From Pseudoalteromonas citrea (GTDB lineage Bacteria > Pseudomonadota > Gammaproteobacteria > Enterobacterales > Alteromonadaceae), in contig NZ_AHBZ03000021.1 in assembly GCF_000238375.3 (NCBI RefSeq), positions 1-64,000 on the forward strand: a stretch of DNA of 64,000 nucleotides, given 5' to 3'. This document shows, in pieces, positions 1-8,265 of the stretch (the first letter of the stretch is position 1; every line of letters begins with the position of its first letter). The translations under genes and the position numbers were made by a program. The notes below the pieces were generated by a model, which saw only the letters and a list, made by a program, of their open reading frames with translations, did not search any database and was not told where the DNA came from.

Positions 1-754
1 CGTCATACTCGGCAGTTACTGGGTCTAAATGCCTCACTGCTTCATAACGCGGCACATCTGGTAGTGGCTTTTTATTGTCCATAAACCGCACTAATTCCTC
101 CCAAAACAGCAGGCAATAAATCGGGTCTTGGGCGTTTTCTGTCACGACGATGGTCATTTCGGTGTTTTTATACTGAAAGAAACTGTGCTCATGAGAAATA
201 AACGGCGCATACGCCTGCGCACCATGCTGACTGGTGGTTATTTTCGCTACATTACATTCAATTTCTCGCCATGGGAAACAGCAATTACCAAACTCATCCC
301 GTTCAGTGCAGCCCGGAATGTCAAAGGTATACCCCACTTTACGGGTCTTTCTGTCAAAATAAGCGAGGTTTGCTGGTGCAAAGCGGCTAAACACAGGTAA
401 TAAATTTAAAAAGGTCACATTCCAAATCAATACTAACCATAATGTCCACCAAGGATAAAGTTCACCCTCTCCATAAAAAGGGAGTGTGACTGTATTAATA
501 GCTACCCAGAATGTCCCCATAGCGCCCAAAAACATTGGGCCTAAGACCAGTATTCGCCATGGATCATCGCCACAGCTTTTTGTTATAAACCTTTGTCGGT
601 TGTTCGTGATACCAAATTTGTCAATTTTATACCAGTGATAAAATAAACATAAACCTTTAAATTGATCACGAAATTCCATATCTGTTTTCGGTGAAAAAAA
701 ATGATTAAATTTGGTTTTTTTAGGTAACTTACCCCCTAAATATGGCAGACTCAT
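1..754 (-). CDS. Putative T6SS immunity protein, array copy 1 (alpha type, partial)
   Basis: Incomplete at the left window edge: about 251 residues are visible from ATG at 754, with no stop before base 1. It is collinear with the 336-residue copy at 1608-2618, so roughly 85 C-terminal residues lie outside. It has two hydrophobic segments around residues 67-90 and 98-118, then a conserved soluble part starting at AYFDRKTRKVGYTF. The N-terminal region (TDMEF, GLCLFYHWYKIDKFG) marks it as alpha type, shared with copies 3 and 5, whereas its membrane region is its own. A good Shine-Dalgarno (AAGGAG) precedes the ATG. An immunity role is inferred from position behind a VasX-like effector. Family membership may be DUF6708, from memory only. 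Confidence 0.75.
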   Translation of the reverse strand, partial: MSLPYLGGKLPKKTKFNHFFSPKTDMEFRDQFKGLCLFYHWYKIDKFGITNNRQRFITKSCGDDPWRILVLGPMFLGAMGTFWVAINTVTLPFYGEGELYPWWTLWLVLIWNVTFLNLLPVFSRFAPANLAYFDRKTRKVGYTFDIPGCTERDEFGNCCFPWREIECNVAKITTSQHGAQAYAPFISHEHSFFQYKNTEMTIVVTENAQDPIYCLLFWEELVRFMDNKKPLPDVPRYEAVRHLDPVTAEYD

Positions 755-785
755 GGTTGCTCCTTAACCTTTGTTTATCGCTTTA

Positions 786-1514
786 TTACGACGCTTTTTT
801 ATTTGTATTCGTTCTGGCGCTTTGTGGCTTTTTATTGTCCATAAATCGCACTAATCCCTCCCAAAACAGCAAACAATAAATCGGGTCTTGGGCGTTTTCT
901 GTCACGACGATGGTCATTTCGGTGTTTTTATACTGAAAGAAACTGTGCTCATGAGAAATAAACGGCGCATACGCCTGCGCACCATGCTGACTGGTGGTTA
1001 TTTTCGCTACATTACATTCAATTTCTCGCCATGGAAAACAACAATTACCAAACTCATCCCGTTCAGTGCAGCCCGGAACATCAAAGGTATAGCCCACTTT
1101 GCGGGTCTTTCTGTCAAAGTAAGCGAGGTTTGCTGGGGCAAATCTATGGATCACTGGCATCAGGTTAAGGATTGATACATTCCAGATAAGTACAGTCCAA
1201 ATAATCCACCATGGGAACACTTCGTCAGGTTCATGAAAGGGTAAAGATAAAAAACATATCCCAACCCATAGGCTTCCTACCCAACCTAAAATAATAGGCC
1301 CTAAGAATAATATACGCCATGGATCGTCACCACAGGAGTGGCATTCAAAGCGCTGTGGATTTCCAGTAAACGAATGCTTGCCTTGCTTAAAGTATTTGTA
1401 CGTTATACACAGCCCATTAAACTGACCCCTTAAGATAGAATCTGTTTTAGAATCAAAAAAATGATTAAATTTGGTTTTTTTAGGTAGTTTGCCCCCTAAA
1501 TATGGCAGACTCAT
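786..1514 (-). CDS. Putative T6SS immunity protein, array copy 2 (beta type, C-terminally truncated)
   Basis: This copy has 242 residues against about 336 for its full-length sisters. The first ~229 residues align with the others as far as MDNKKP, after which the frame enters intergenic spacer sequence and encodes an unrelated 12-residue tail (QSARTNTNKKAS). The junction lies at a GTGG near 824-827. GTGG occurs both in the normal spacer and just before the MDNKKP codons, so a deletion of roughly 320 bp between short repeats is the simplest explanation. Both membrane segments and the central domain are kept, but the shared C-terminal ~95 residues are lost. It may be inactive, or may show that the C-terminal part is dispensable. 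Confidence 0.75.
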   Translation of the reverse strand: MSLPYLGGKLPKKTKFNHFFDSKTDSILRGQFNGLCITYKYFKQGKHSFTGNPQRFECHSCGDDPWRILFLGPIILGWVGSLWVGICFLSLPFHEPDEVFPWWIIWTVLIWNVSILNLMPVIHRFAPANLAYFDRKTRKVGYTFDVPGCTERDEFGNCCFPWREIECNVAKITTSQHGAQAYAPFISHEHSFFQYKNTEMTIVVTENAQDPIYCLLFWEGLVRFMDNKKPQSARTNTNKKAS

Positions 1515-1607
1515 GGTTACTCCTTAACCTTTGTTTAACGCTTTATTGCGACGCTTGTTTTACTTGTATTCATCATGGCGCTTGATGTTGTGGTTCATTA
1601 TGATCCG

Positions 1608-2618
1608 CTATGGTAAACCCATACCTAACTGTAACCCTAATCGCTTGGCTTTATACTTCCAATTGAGTGTGTCTTTGAGCTCGGGTTTAGGTGTCCAGCG
1701 CTGCCAAGGAGCTGTAATTTCATCTCTGGGTTCTAGATTAAACCAATCAAGCTCAAAGCATTCTTCTAGCAACTCTTTGTATATTTCTTGTTGCTGATCA
1801 AAGCTCATATCGCGCCAATACACCTCAGGGCGCGGGTTGCCTGCTTTTGCTTGGCCGGCGTCATACTCGGCAGTTACTGGGTCTAAATGCCTCACCGCTT
1901 CATAACGCGGCACATCTGGTAATGGCTTTTTATTGTCCATAAACCGCACTAACTCCTCCCAAAACAGCAAACAATAAATCGGGTCTTGGGCGTTTTCTGT
2001 CACGACGATGGTCATTTCGGTGTTTTTATACTGAAAGAAACTGTGCTCATGAGAAATAAACGGCGCATACGCCTGCGCACCATGCTGACTGGTAGTTATT
2101 TTTGCCACATTACATTCAATTTCTCGCCATGGAAAACAGCAATTACCAAACTCATCCCGTTCAGTGCAGCCCGGAATATCAAAGGTATATCCTACTTTAC
2201 GGGTCTTTCTGTCAAAGTAAGCCAAGTTTGCTGGTGCAATTCGCTTAAAAACAGGCAACATATTTAAAAAGGTCACATTCCAAATAATGGTGGTGTACCA
2301 GATCCACCAGGGGAAGGTCTCACCTTCTATATCTGAAGGTAATAGTTGTGAAAATATACTGATCACAATAAGTAAACTTCCCATGGCTCCTAAAAACATA
2401 GGGCCTAAGACCAGTATTCGCCATGGATCATCGCCACAGGATTCTGTTATGAACCTTTGTGGGTTTTGAGTAAAGCCGAATTTGTCAATTTTATACCAAT
2501 GATAAAATAAACATAAACCTTTAAATTGATCATGAAATTCCATATCTAATTTCGTTTCAAAAAAATGATTAAATTTGGTTTTTTTAGGTAACTTACCCCC
2601 TAAATATGGCAGACTCAT
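1608..2618 (-). CDS. Putative T6SS immunity protein, array copy 3 (alpha type, full length)
   Basis: This 336-residue protein is the best reference copy of the array. Order: a short basic N-terminus (GGKLPKKTKFNHFF), an alpha-type segment, CGDDPWR before TM1 (~67-93), a short loop with FPWW, TM2 (~100-120), then a soluble domain from AYFDRKTRKVGYTF, a Cys-rich turn (PGCTERDEFGNCC), and a C-terminal acidic/Trp-rich part ending GLQLGMGLP. The topology fits an inner-membrane immunity protein against a membrane-acting toxin, but that function is inferred. AAGGAG precedes the ATG. A 93-bp type B spacer separates it from copy 2 and an 87-bp type A spacer from copy 4. Confidence 0.8.
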   Translation of the reverse strand: MSLPYLGGKLPKKTKFNHFFETKLDMEFHDQFKGLCLFYHWYKIDKFGFTQNPQRFITESCGDDPWRILVLGPMFLGAMGSLLIVISIFSQLLPSDIEGETFPWWIWYTTIIWNVTFLNMLPVFKRIAPANLAYFDRKTRKVGYTFDIPGCTERDEFGNCCFPWREIECNVAKITTSQHGAQAYAPFISHEHSFFQYKNTEMTIVVTENAQDPIYCLLFWEELVRFMDNKKPLPDVPRYEAVRHLDPVTAEYDAGQAKAGNPRPEVYWRDMSFDQQQEIYKELLEECFELDWFNLEPRDEITAPWQRWTPKPELKDTLNWKYKAKRLGLQLGMGLP

Positions 2619-2705
2619 GGTTACTCCTTAACCTTTGTTTATCGCTTTATTACGACGCTTTTTTATTTGTATTCGTTCTGGCGCTTTGTGGTTCATTATG
2701 ATCCG

Positions 2706-3923
2706 CTATGGTAAACCCATACCTAACTGTAACCCTAAGCGTTTGGCTTTATACTTCCAATTGAGTGTGTCTTTGAGCTCGGGCTTAGGTGTCCAGCGCT
2801 GCCAAGGAGCTGTAATTTCATCTCTGGGTTCTAGATTAAACCAATCAAGCTCAAAGCATTCTTCTAGCAACTCTTTGTATATTTCTTGTTGCTGATCAAA
2901 GCTCATATCGCGCCAATACACCTCAGGGCGCGGGTTGCCTGCTTTTGCTTGGGCGACGTCATACTCGGCAGTTACTGGGTCTAAATGCCTCAGAGCTTCA
3001 TAACGCGGCACATCTGGTAGTGGCTTTTTATTGTCCATAAACCGCACTAATTCCTCCCAAAACAGCAAACAATAAATCGGGTCTTGGGCGTTTTCTGTTA
3101 CGACGATTTTCATTTTTGATTTTGGAAACTCAAAGCCACGCTCATGCGACACAATGGGAATAAACGCTTGGGCACCGTGCTGACTGGTGGTTACTTTAGC
3201 AGCTGCGCACTTTATGTCTCGCCATGGAATACAGCAATTACCAAACTCATCCCGTTCAGTGCAGCCCGGAATATCAAAGGTATACCCAACTTTGCGGGTC
3301 TTTCTGTCAAAGTAAGCCAAGTTTGGTGGTACAATGCGTCTAAAGACAGGGAGTAAATTTAGAAAAGTAACATTCCAAAGTATAACGGTATACCAAACCC
3401 ACCAAGGAAATGCTTCCCCCTCTTCGTACAGTGGCAATGACAAGATACTAATTATCAGTACCAATGTACCCACGGCTCCCAAAAACATTGGGCCTAAGAA
3501 CAGTATCCGCCAAGGATCATCGCCACAGGATTCTGTTATGAACCTTTGTGGGTTTTGAGTAAAGCCGTGCTTGTCGTTTCGCAACCAAGGATATGAAAAA
3601 CATAAACCATGAAATTTATCTCGAAGTGATGAATCAATTTTAGCATCAAAAAAATGATTAAATTTGGTTTTTTTGGGTAACTTCCCCCCTACGCCCAAAA
3701 ACATTGGGCCTAAGAACAGTATCCGCCAAGGATCATCGCCACAGGATTCTGTTATGAACCTTTGTGGGTTTTGAGTAAAGCCGTGCTTGCCCCTTCGCAA
3801 CCAAGGATATGAAAAACATAAACCATGAAATTTATCTCGAAGTGATGAATCAATTTTAGCATCAAAAAAATGATTAAATTTGGTTTTTTTGGGTAACTTC
3901 CCCCCTAAATATGGCTGACTCAT
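2706..3923 (-). CDS. Putative T6SS immunity protein, array copy 4 (beta type, duplicated N-terminus)
   Basis: At 405 residues this is the longest copy, because a 216-bp (72-codon) segment is tandemly duplicated in frame: GGKLPKKTKFNHFFDAKIDS to MFLG occurs twice, with only LRRGKHG/LRNDKHG differing between units. The first unit ends in a partial hydrophobic segment (LFLGPMFLG). The second leads into the regular TM pair (TLVLIISILSLPLYEEGE, PWWVWYTVILWNVTFLNLL), which is identical to that of copy 5. Its central block (IPWRDIKCAAAK, FIPIVSHERGFEF) differs from every other copy, while the C-terminal ~130 residues are nearly invariant. It sits between copies 3 and 5. Whether the duplicated domain is functional is unknown. 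Confidence 0.78.
   Translation of the reverse strand: MSQPYLGGKLPKKTKFNHFFDAKIDSSLRDKFHGLCFSYPWLRRGKHGFTQNPQRFITESCGDDPWRILFLGPMFLGVGGKLPKKTKFNHFFDAKIDSSLRDKFHGLCFSYPWLRNDKHGFTQNPQRFITESCGDDPWRILFLGPMFLGAVGTLVLIISILSLPLYEEGEAFPWWVWYTVILWNVTFLNLLPVFRRIVPPNLAYFDRKTRKVGYTFDIPGCTERDEFGNCCIPWRDIKCAAAKVTTSQHGAQAFIPIVSHERGFEFPKSKMKIVVTENAQDPIYCLLFWEELVRFMDNKKPLPDVPRYEALRHLDPVTAEYDVAQAKAGNPRPEVYWRDMSFDQQQEIYKELLEECFELDWFNLEPRDEITAPWQRWTPKPELKDTLNWKYKAKRLGLQLGMGLP
3478..3909 (-). repeat. 216-bp in-frame tandem duplication within copy 4
   Basis: Units at 3478-3693 and 3694-3909 match except for three substitutions clustered within four bases (TCGT versus CCCC) around 3574 and 3790. The period of 72 codons keeps the reading frame. 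Short GGG runs lie at the junction. Confidence 0.9.
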
Positions 3924-4015
3924 GGTTACTCCTTAACCTTTGTTTAACGCTTTATTGCGACGCTTGTTTTACTTGTATTCATATGGCGCTTGATGTTGTG
4001 GTTCATTATGATCCG

Positions 4016-5023
4016 CTATGGTAAACCCATACCTAACTGTAACCCTAAGCGTTTGGCTTTATACTTCCAATTGAGTGTGTCTTTGAGCTCGGGCTTAGGT
4101 GTCCAGCGCTGCCAAGGAGCTGTAATTTCATCTCTGGGTGCTAGGTTAAACCAATCAAGCTCAAAGCATTCTTCTAGTAACTCTTTGTATATTTCTTCTT
4201 GCTGATCAAAGCTCATATCACGCCAATACACCTCAGGGCGCGGGTTGCCTGCTTTTGCTTGGGCCGCATCATATTCGGCTGTTACTGGGTCTAAATGCCT
4301 CACTGCTTCATAACTCGGCACATCTGGTAATGGCTTTTTATTGTCCATAAACCGCACTAACTCCTCCCAAAACAGCAGGCAATAAATCGGGTCTTGGGCG
4401 TTTTCTGTCACGACGATGGTCATTTCGGTGTTTTTATACTGAAAGAAACTGTGCTCATGAGAAATAAACGGCGCATACGCCTGCGCACCATGCTGACTGG
4501 TGGTTATTTTCGCTACATTACATTCAATTTCTCGCCATGGAAAACAACAACAATTACCAAACTCATCCCGTTCAGTGCAGCCAGGAATATCAAAGGTATA
4601 CCCCACTTTACGGGTCTTTCTGTCAAAGTAAGCCAAGTTTGGTGGTACAATGCGTCTAAAGACAGGGAGTAAATTTAGAAAAGTAACATTCCAAAGTATA
4701 ACGGTATACCAAACCCACCAAGGAAATGCTTCCCCCTCTTCGTACAGTGGCAATGACAAGATACTAATTATCAGTACCAATGTACCCACTGCTCCTAAAA
4801 ACATAGGGCCTAAGAACAATATCCGCCATGGGTTATCACCACAGCTTTTTGTTATAAACCTTTGCCGGTTGTTCGTAAAACCGAATTTGTCAATTTTATA
4901 CCAATGATAAAATAAACATAAACCTTTAAATTGGTCATGGAATTCCATATCTAATTTCGTTTCAAAAAAATGATTAAATTTGGTTTTTTTAGGTAACTTA
5001 CCCCCTAAATATGGCAGACTCAT
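4016..5023 (-). CDS. Putative T6SS immunity protein, array copy 5 (alpha type, coupled to effector)
   Basis: This 335-residue protein is the first immunity gene after the effector. Its ATG (5023-5021) overlaps the effector TGA (5022-5020) as ATGA, with AAGGAG just upstream inside the effector gene, so the two are translationally coupled. That makes it the likeliest cognate immunity protein. It has an alpha-type N-terminus (KLDMEFHDQFKG) and two TM segments shared with copy 4. One extra codon gives CCC where the others have CC, caused by a CAA-repeat expansion at 4541-4556. No homologue of known function is recognised with certainty; DUF6708 is the suggested family. Confidence 0.8.
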   Translation of the reverse strand: MSLPYLGGKLPKKTKFNHFFETKLDMEFHDQFKGLCLFYHWYKIDKFGFTNNRQRFITKSCGDNPWRILFLGPMFLGAVGTLVLIISILSLPLYEEGEAFPWWVWYTVILWNVTFLNLLPVFRRIVPPNLAYFDRKTRKVGYTFDIPGCTERDEFGNCCCFPWREIECNVAKITTSQHGAQAYAPFISHEHSFFQYKNTEMTIVVTENAQDPIYCLLFWEELVRFMDNKKPLPDVPSYEAVRHLDPVTAEYDAAQAKAGNPRPEVYWRDMSFDQQEEIYKELLEECFELDWFNLAPRDEITAPWQRWTPKPELKDTLNWKYKAKRLGLQLGMGLP

Positions 5024-8000
5024 GCTTTCTCCTTTACTTCTTGATTGTATTTAATGGGTAATGTTAGCTCGGGGCTGTAGCGTAAAATTGGGGTTGCTCG
5101 CACCTGGGCAATTGTCAATAAGTGTCGTGGGTTTGCGAACTGTATATTGATGGTGTAAATGGCTTTTTGTAGCTGCCCTTGAGGGCTGTAATGCGCGTCG
5201 TATTCTTGTGTGCCGCTAATGCCTGCGCTGTGCCAAGTAGGGCTTGCTATGGGTTGCCCACTTACCGCCCGTAAGGGGTTGTTTAGTTGATACTGCACTT
5301 GCAGTTCAAGCTCAGATTGGCCTTTAACAAAATCAGGTAAACTCACCTCAACTAGGTATTGCTGCCCCCCCACATGAGACACGCGCACTTGGGGGGAAAA
5401 TAACACCCCAACAATAAAGTGGTAATAGGGGGTTGGCTGTTTAAATCGTAGTTTGAGCGCCTGCTCTTCAGTGCTTGGGTCAAATACCCAGTTTATGCCT
5501 TTACTGATAAGGTTTGGGGCTTTGGCAAATGGGCCGAGTTTCACCCACTTTTCGGCCTCTGAGTCAACGAGTAAGACAGCCCCTACAGACAACGCCATAC
5601 TGCCTAAAAAGAGCGCCCAGCCAATGGGGCCAAAGCTGACAAATACCGCTCCCCAAATGGCCGATGCCATACCCAGTGAGCCTGCCATTATATTCATTAC
5701 CCCGGCATCGCGATCTGTGTGATTGATCATATGCAAGCCATCGGCAATTTGTATCCCCCCCATCAATGCCCCGACAGCGCCGCCAAAGGTTCTCAAATAT
5801 GTAAACTTGGCTTCTTCTTTTGCAAACTCGGTAACCTTCTTCGCAACTGAGTGTGCCCTTGTTGCTGTTAACGGGTGATTTTTTGCCGATACGGCATAGT
5901 TCTCCCACACAGCTCCAATGCCTGCAATAACACTGCCGATAACTGCCGTATGTTTCAACCCTTTATACAAACCAGAACGCCCGCCAAACTCTTTGTCATA
6001 CTCGCCATAACAATAAAACGCCGTGAGCGTGGTTAAGCCCAGTAGTGGGACCGAGCTGAATTTTTTTGTGGCAAAAAAGTACTTTTTAAAATTAGAGATC
6101 TTAAGTACCTTTGGCGAACCGGGGCTTAATAGGCGGTTATGATCTTCAATAATATCAGGGGGTACTTCTGTTTCTGGAATAATAAACACTTTACCGCCAG
6201 AGCGCCTTACGTCTTTAAATGTGCCTGCTAAATCACGCACTTCAGTGAGCATTTGTGTTAATTCAGCCCGTACTTGTTTGGCCATATAGGGGTGAGTACT
6301 GCCGCTGTTTGGTTGGCTATTTTGGGCACCAAGCGGGTTAATTTTCATGTGCATTTCACGGGCCAGAGTAATGAGCTGATTCGCATTGGGCGCTTTACCG
6401 CTATTTACCGCTTTAAGCGCCCTTTTAAACGCATCTCGGCCTTTTTTACTGGTGATGTTTTTTACCATGGGGTGCGAAACATAAGGCCCGCTAATGGCAA
6501 TAAAACCTCGGGGTATTTTATCAAAATCACACAAGGTAATACTTGAAAGTGCACTGGGGTTCATACTTTTGGCCAATGCCCCTACCCGTGTATAAAATAA
6601 CTCGCTGGCTTCTTCATGAAAGGTTCGCTCTTTAAACACCCGCTGCCAATAGGTGATGGTTTCAGAAAAGCCCTTTTCTATGGTTTGCAGCATACGTAGT
6701 TCAATAAATAATGCCGGCATTATCACCGAGTGTGCGGTATTACTGCGTGCCTCGAACGTCCACTTGCGTGGGTCAAACGCCCCCAGTTGTTGTGATATAT
6801 GTTCTTCATTAAATGCTTGCTGTGTTAAATCATCACCAAATAAGGCTTCGTCGGCCATAAATAAAACATTTAACCAACTTGTTTTATCATTATTTAATGT
6901 TTGCGTGTAACTTTTACCTTGGTCGTACAGGGCGTTTAGCTTTTTTATGAGGTTTTTTTTATGCGATTTATTGGGTAATGCCGGCAAAAAAATGGGGATC
7001 ACTTCATTGGGCATAAATAACGTTAAAAGTTGATCATAACAAAATTCAAAGGCATACGGATAGGCAACCGCAGGTAAGGTGGCAAAGTCGCGCATCAGGG
7101 CCAACCAGCTGCCCGGTGCCTGCACGCTATTATCGCGGCATAATTGTGCTAACCCTTGCTCCTTGGCACTGCACTGCAATTGGTGTAAATCTAAAAAGCA
7201 TTGCTTAGCCCTTAGGTAATCTTCAATTAACGTGGTGAGCGTGCCAATGTCATCACCGAGTAAACAGTGCTGTAATTTTTGTGCACTTAGCTCTTCACCT
7301 ACCTCTCGGGCGTCATTACTTGCGCTATCATTGCGCTTAAACTGTATGTTGTCTCTGCCCCGTGCCATGGGTACTAAGTCATATTCCCACAGCGCCTCGT
7401 TAAAATAGGTCTGATGCGCGAGTAAGGCCGACTTATAAAGCGGGTTGTCTTGCAATGTTCTTTGTTGCTCTGCCAAGCGGTTTAGACTATATACTGCGTC
7501 AATTTTTTGCAGCTGGGCAATGCCTAAAATATCGTGCACATAAACCCTAATCGTGTCATTTTTAATGGCCATGTTCTCGATATTTGACCAATTGGGTGCT
7601 TTGTCTAACGCCAGCTTTTGCATACGCTCAGCACGGTACTGCGCAGCTTTGCCTGCGTCGGGGCATCCACTAGTGAGGCCTGTTGCGCGTAAGCGAGGGT
7701 CTTGCTGGTGCATATTACCCAAGGAAAAAATATACTGCCATGACCATTGCACCCGAGAAAACGCAATTTCTATACATGCCGTGGATAATGAATCGTTTGC
7801 TTGGCCTAACAACCCACGCCCTTTTACCGGTAACTTAAGCTCTGTGACGTGCTGGCCTGAATGTGCTCTAAAGTCGTGATCGTGATACTTGGCTAAATCA
7901 ACCTCACTGAGTACGCCATTGGCCAAGGCCGCCACTTCACGCCATAAAAAGCCATTTAAAAATACGTAATAATACCCAATGGCTTGGCCTTCGAGTAAGG

Positions 8001-8262
8001 TATCTTGCTCTTTAAACATGGCAATGTACTCTGGGGCACCTGCCTGCGCTTTATCAAGGGTTGGTTCTGTAAATACACACGGAGTGACCGACACAAAGTG
8101 TGGCAGTTGCTGCTCACTTTGTTGTGCAGAAGCTAATTCAGGTAACACAAAGCCAAATGGGATCGACAGCGAAAACCCATCAAGGCCATTCAATTTGTAG
8201 TCAATAGCACATTGTTGATCAATACTTGCCAAAGCAGTACGAAAAATGTATTGCTGTGCCAT
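5020..8262 (-). CDS. VasX-like T6SS effector, probable pore-forming toxin
   Basis: This 1080-residue protein resembles the VasX/BTH_I2691 effector group by architecture. The N-terminal ~200 residues include EGQAIGYYYVFLNGFLWREV and EIAFSRVQWSW, recalling the VasX N-terminal region. A long helical middle follows (200-700). Hydrophobic segments lie at about 737-753, 770-790, 826-843, 857-877 and 879-899, rich in Gly/Ala as in colicin-type pore formers. The last ~140 residues (940-1080) look beta-rich. There is no signal peptide and no recognisable enzymatic motif. It follows the PAAR-like gene by 3 bp and overlaps the first immunity gene, as expected for a cargo effector loaded on VgrG/PAAR. 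Membrane permeabilisation of rival cells is inferred. Confidence 0.7.
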   Translation of the reverse strand: MAQQYIFRTALASIDQQCAIDYKLNGLDGFSLSIPFGFVLPELASAQQSEQQLPHFVSVTPCVFTEPTLDKAQAGAPEYIAMFKEQDTLLEGQAIGYYYVFLNGFLWREVAALANGVLSEVDLAKYHDHDFRAHSGQHVTELKLPVKGRGLLGQANDSLSTACIEIAFSRVQWSWQYIFSLGNMHQQDPRLRATGLTSGCPDAGKAAQYRAERMQKLALDKAPNWSNIENMAIKNDTIRVYVHDILGIAQLQKIDAVYSLNRLAEQQRTLQDNPLYKSALLAHQTYFNEALWEYDLVPMARGRDNIQFKRNDSASNDAREVGEELSAQKLQHCLLGDDIGTLTTLIEDYLRAKQCFLDLHQLQCSAKEQGLAQLCRDNSVQAPGSWLALMRDFATLPAVAYPYAFEFCYDQLLTLFMPNEVIPIFLPALPNKSHKKNLIKKLNALYDQGKSYTQTLNNDKTSWLNVLFMADEALFGDDLTQQAFNEEHISQQLGAFDPRKWTFEARSNTAHSVIMPALFIELRMLQTIEKGFSETITYWQRVFKERTFHEEASELFYTRVGALAKSMNPSALSSITLCDFDKIPRGFIAISGPYVSHPMVKNITSKKGRDAFKRALKAVNSGKAPNANQLITLAREMHMKINPLGAQNSQPNSGSTHPYMAKQVRAELTQMLTEVRDLAGTFKDVRRSGGKVFIIPETEVPPDIIEDHNRLLSPGSPKVLKISNFKKYFFATKKFSSVPLLGLTTLTAFYCYGEYDKEFGGRSGLYKGLKHTAVIGSVIAGIGAVWENYAVSAKNHPLTATRAHSVAKKVTEFAKEEAKFTYLRTFGGAVGALMGGIQIADGLHMINHTDRDAGVMNIMAGSLGMASAIWGAVFVSFGPIGWALFLGSMALSVGAVLLVDSEAEKWVKLGPFAKAPNLISKGINWVFDPSTEEQALKLRFKQPTPYYHFIVGVLFSPQVRVSHVGGQQYLVEVSLPDFVKGQSELELQVQYQLNNPLRAVSGQPIASPTWHSAGISGTQEYDAHYSPQGQLQKAIYTINIQFANPRHLLTIAQVRATPILRYSPELTLPIKYNQEVKEKA

Positions 8263-8265
8263 ACG

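Larger units (their letters stand above)
1..5023 (-). repeat. Tandem immunity-gene array with alternating gene and spacer types
   Basis: Five collinear copies are separated by spacers. In transcription order the array reads copy 5 (alpha), spacer B (92 bp), copy 4 (beta), spacer A (87 bp), copy 3 (alpha), spacer B (93 bp), copy 2 (beta, truncated), spacer A (deleted to 31 bp), copy 1 (alpha). Spacer A carries ATCGCTTTATTACGACG and ATTCGTTCTGGCGC; spacer B carries AACGCTTTATTGCGACG and ATTCATATGGCGC or ATTCATCATGGCGC, in plus-strand sense. The repeating unit is therefore alpha-B-beta-A, implying duplication of a dimer. The array continues beyond the left edge. Confidence 0.85.

Noticed and set aside
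786-1514. Sequencing frameshift as cause of the short copy 2
   Set aside because: The sequence switches to spacer sequence rather than to another frame of the same gene, which a single-base error cannot produce.
128-4672. Repeated plus-strand frames of about 90 residues across the immunity array
   Set aside because: They are antisense shadows of the same conserved region of each copy. They lack ribosome sites and their similarity follows from the minus-strand genes.
1-5023. CRISPR or insertion-sequence explanation for the repeats
   Set aside because: The repeat unit is gene-sized and coding with normal spacers; no transposase, terminal inverted repeats or short regular repeats were seen.
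5564-5908. 114-residue minus-strand frame inside the effector gene
   Set aside because: It is a second frame within the 1080-residue effector on the same strand, with no ribosome site or recognisable domain.
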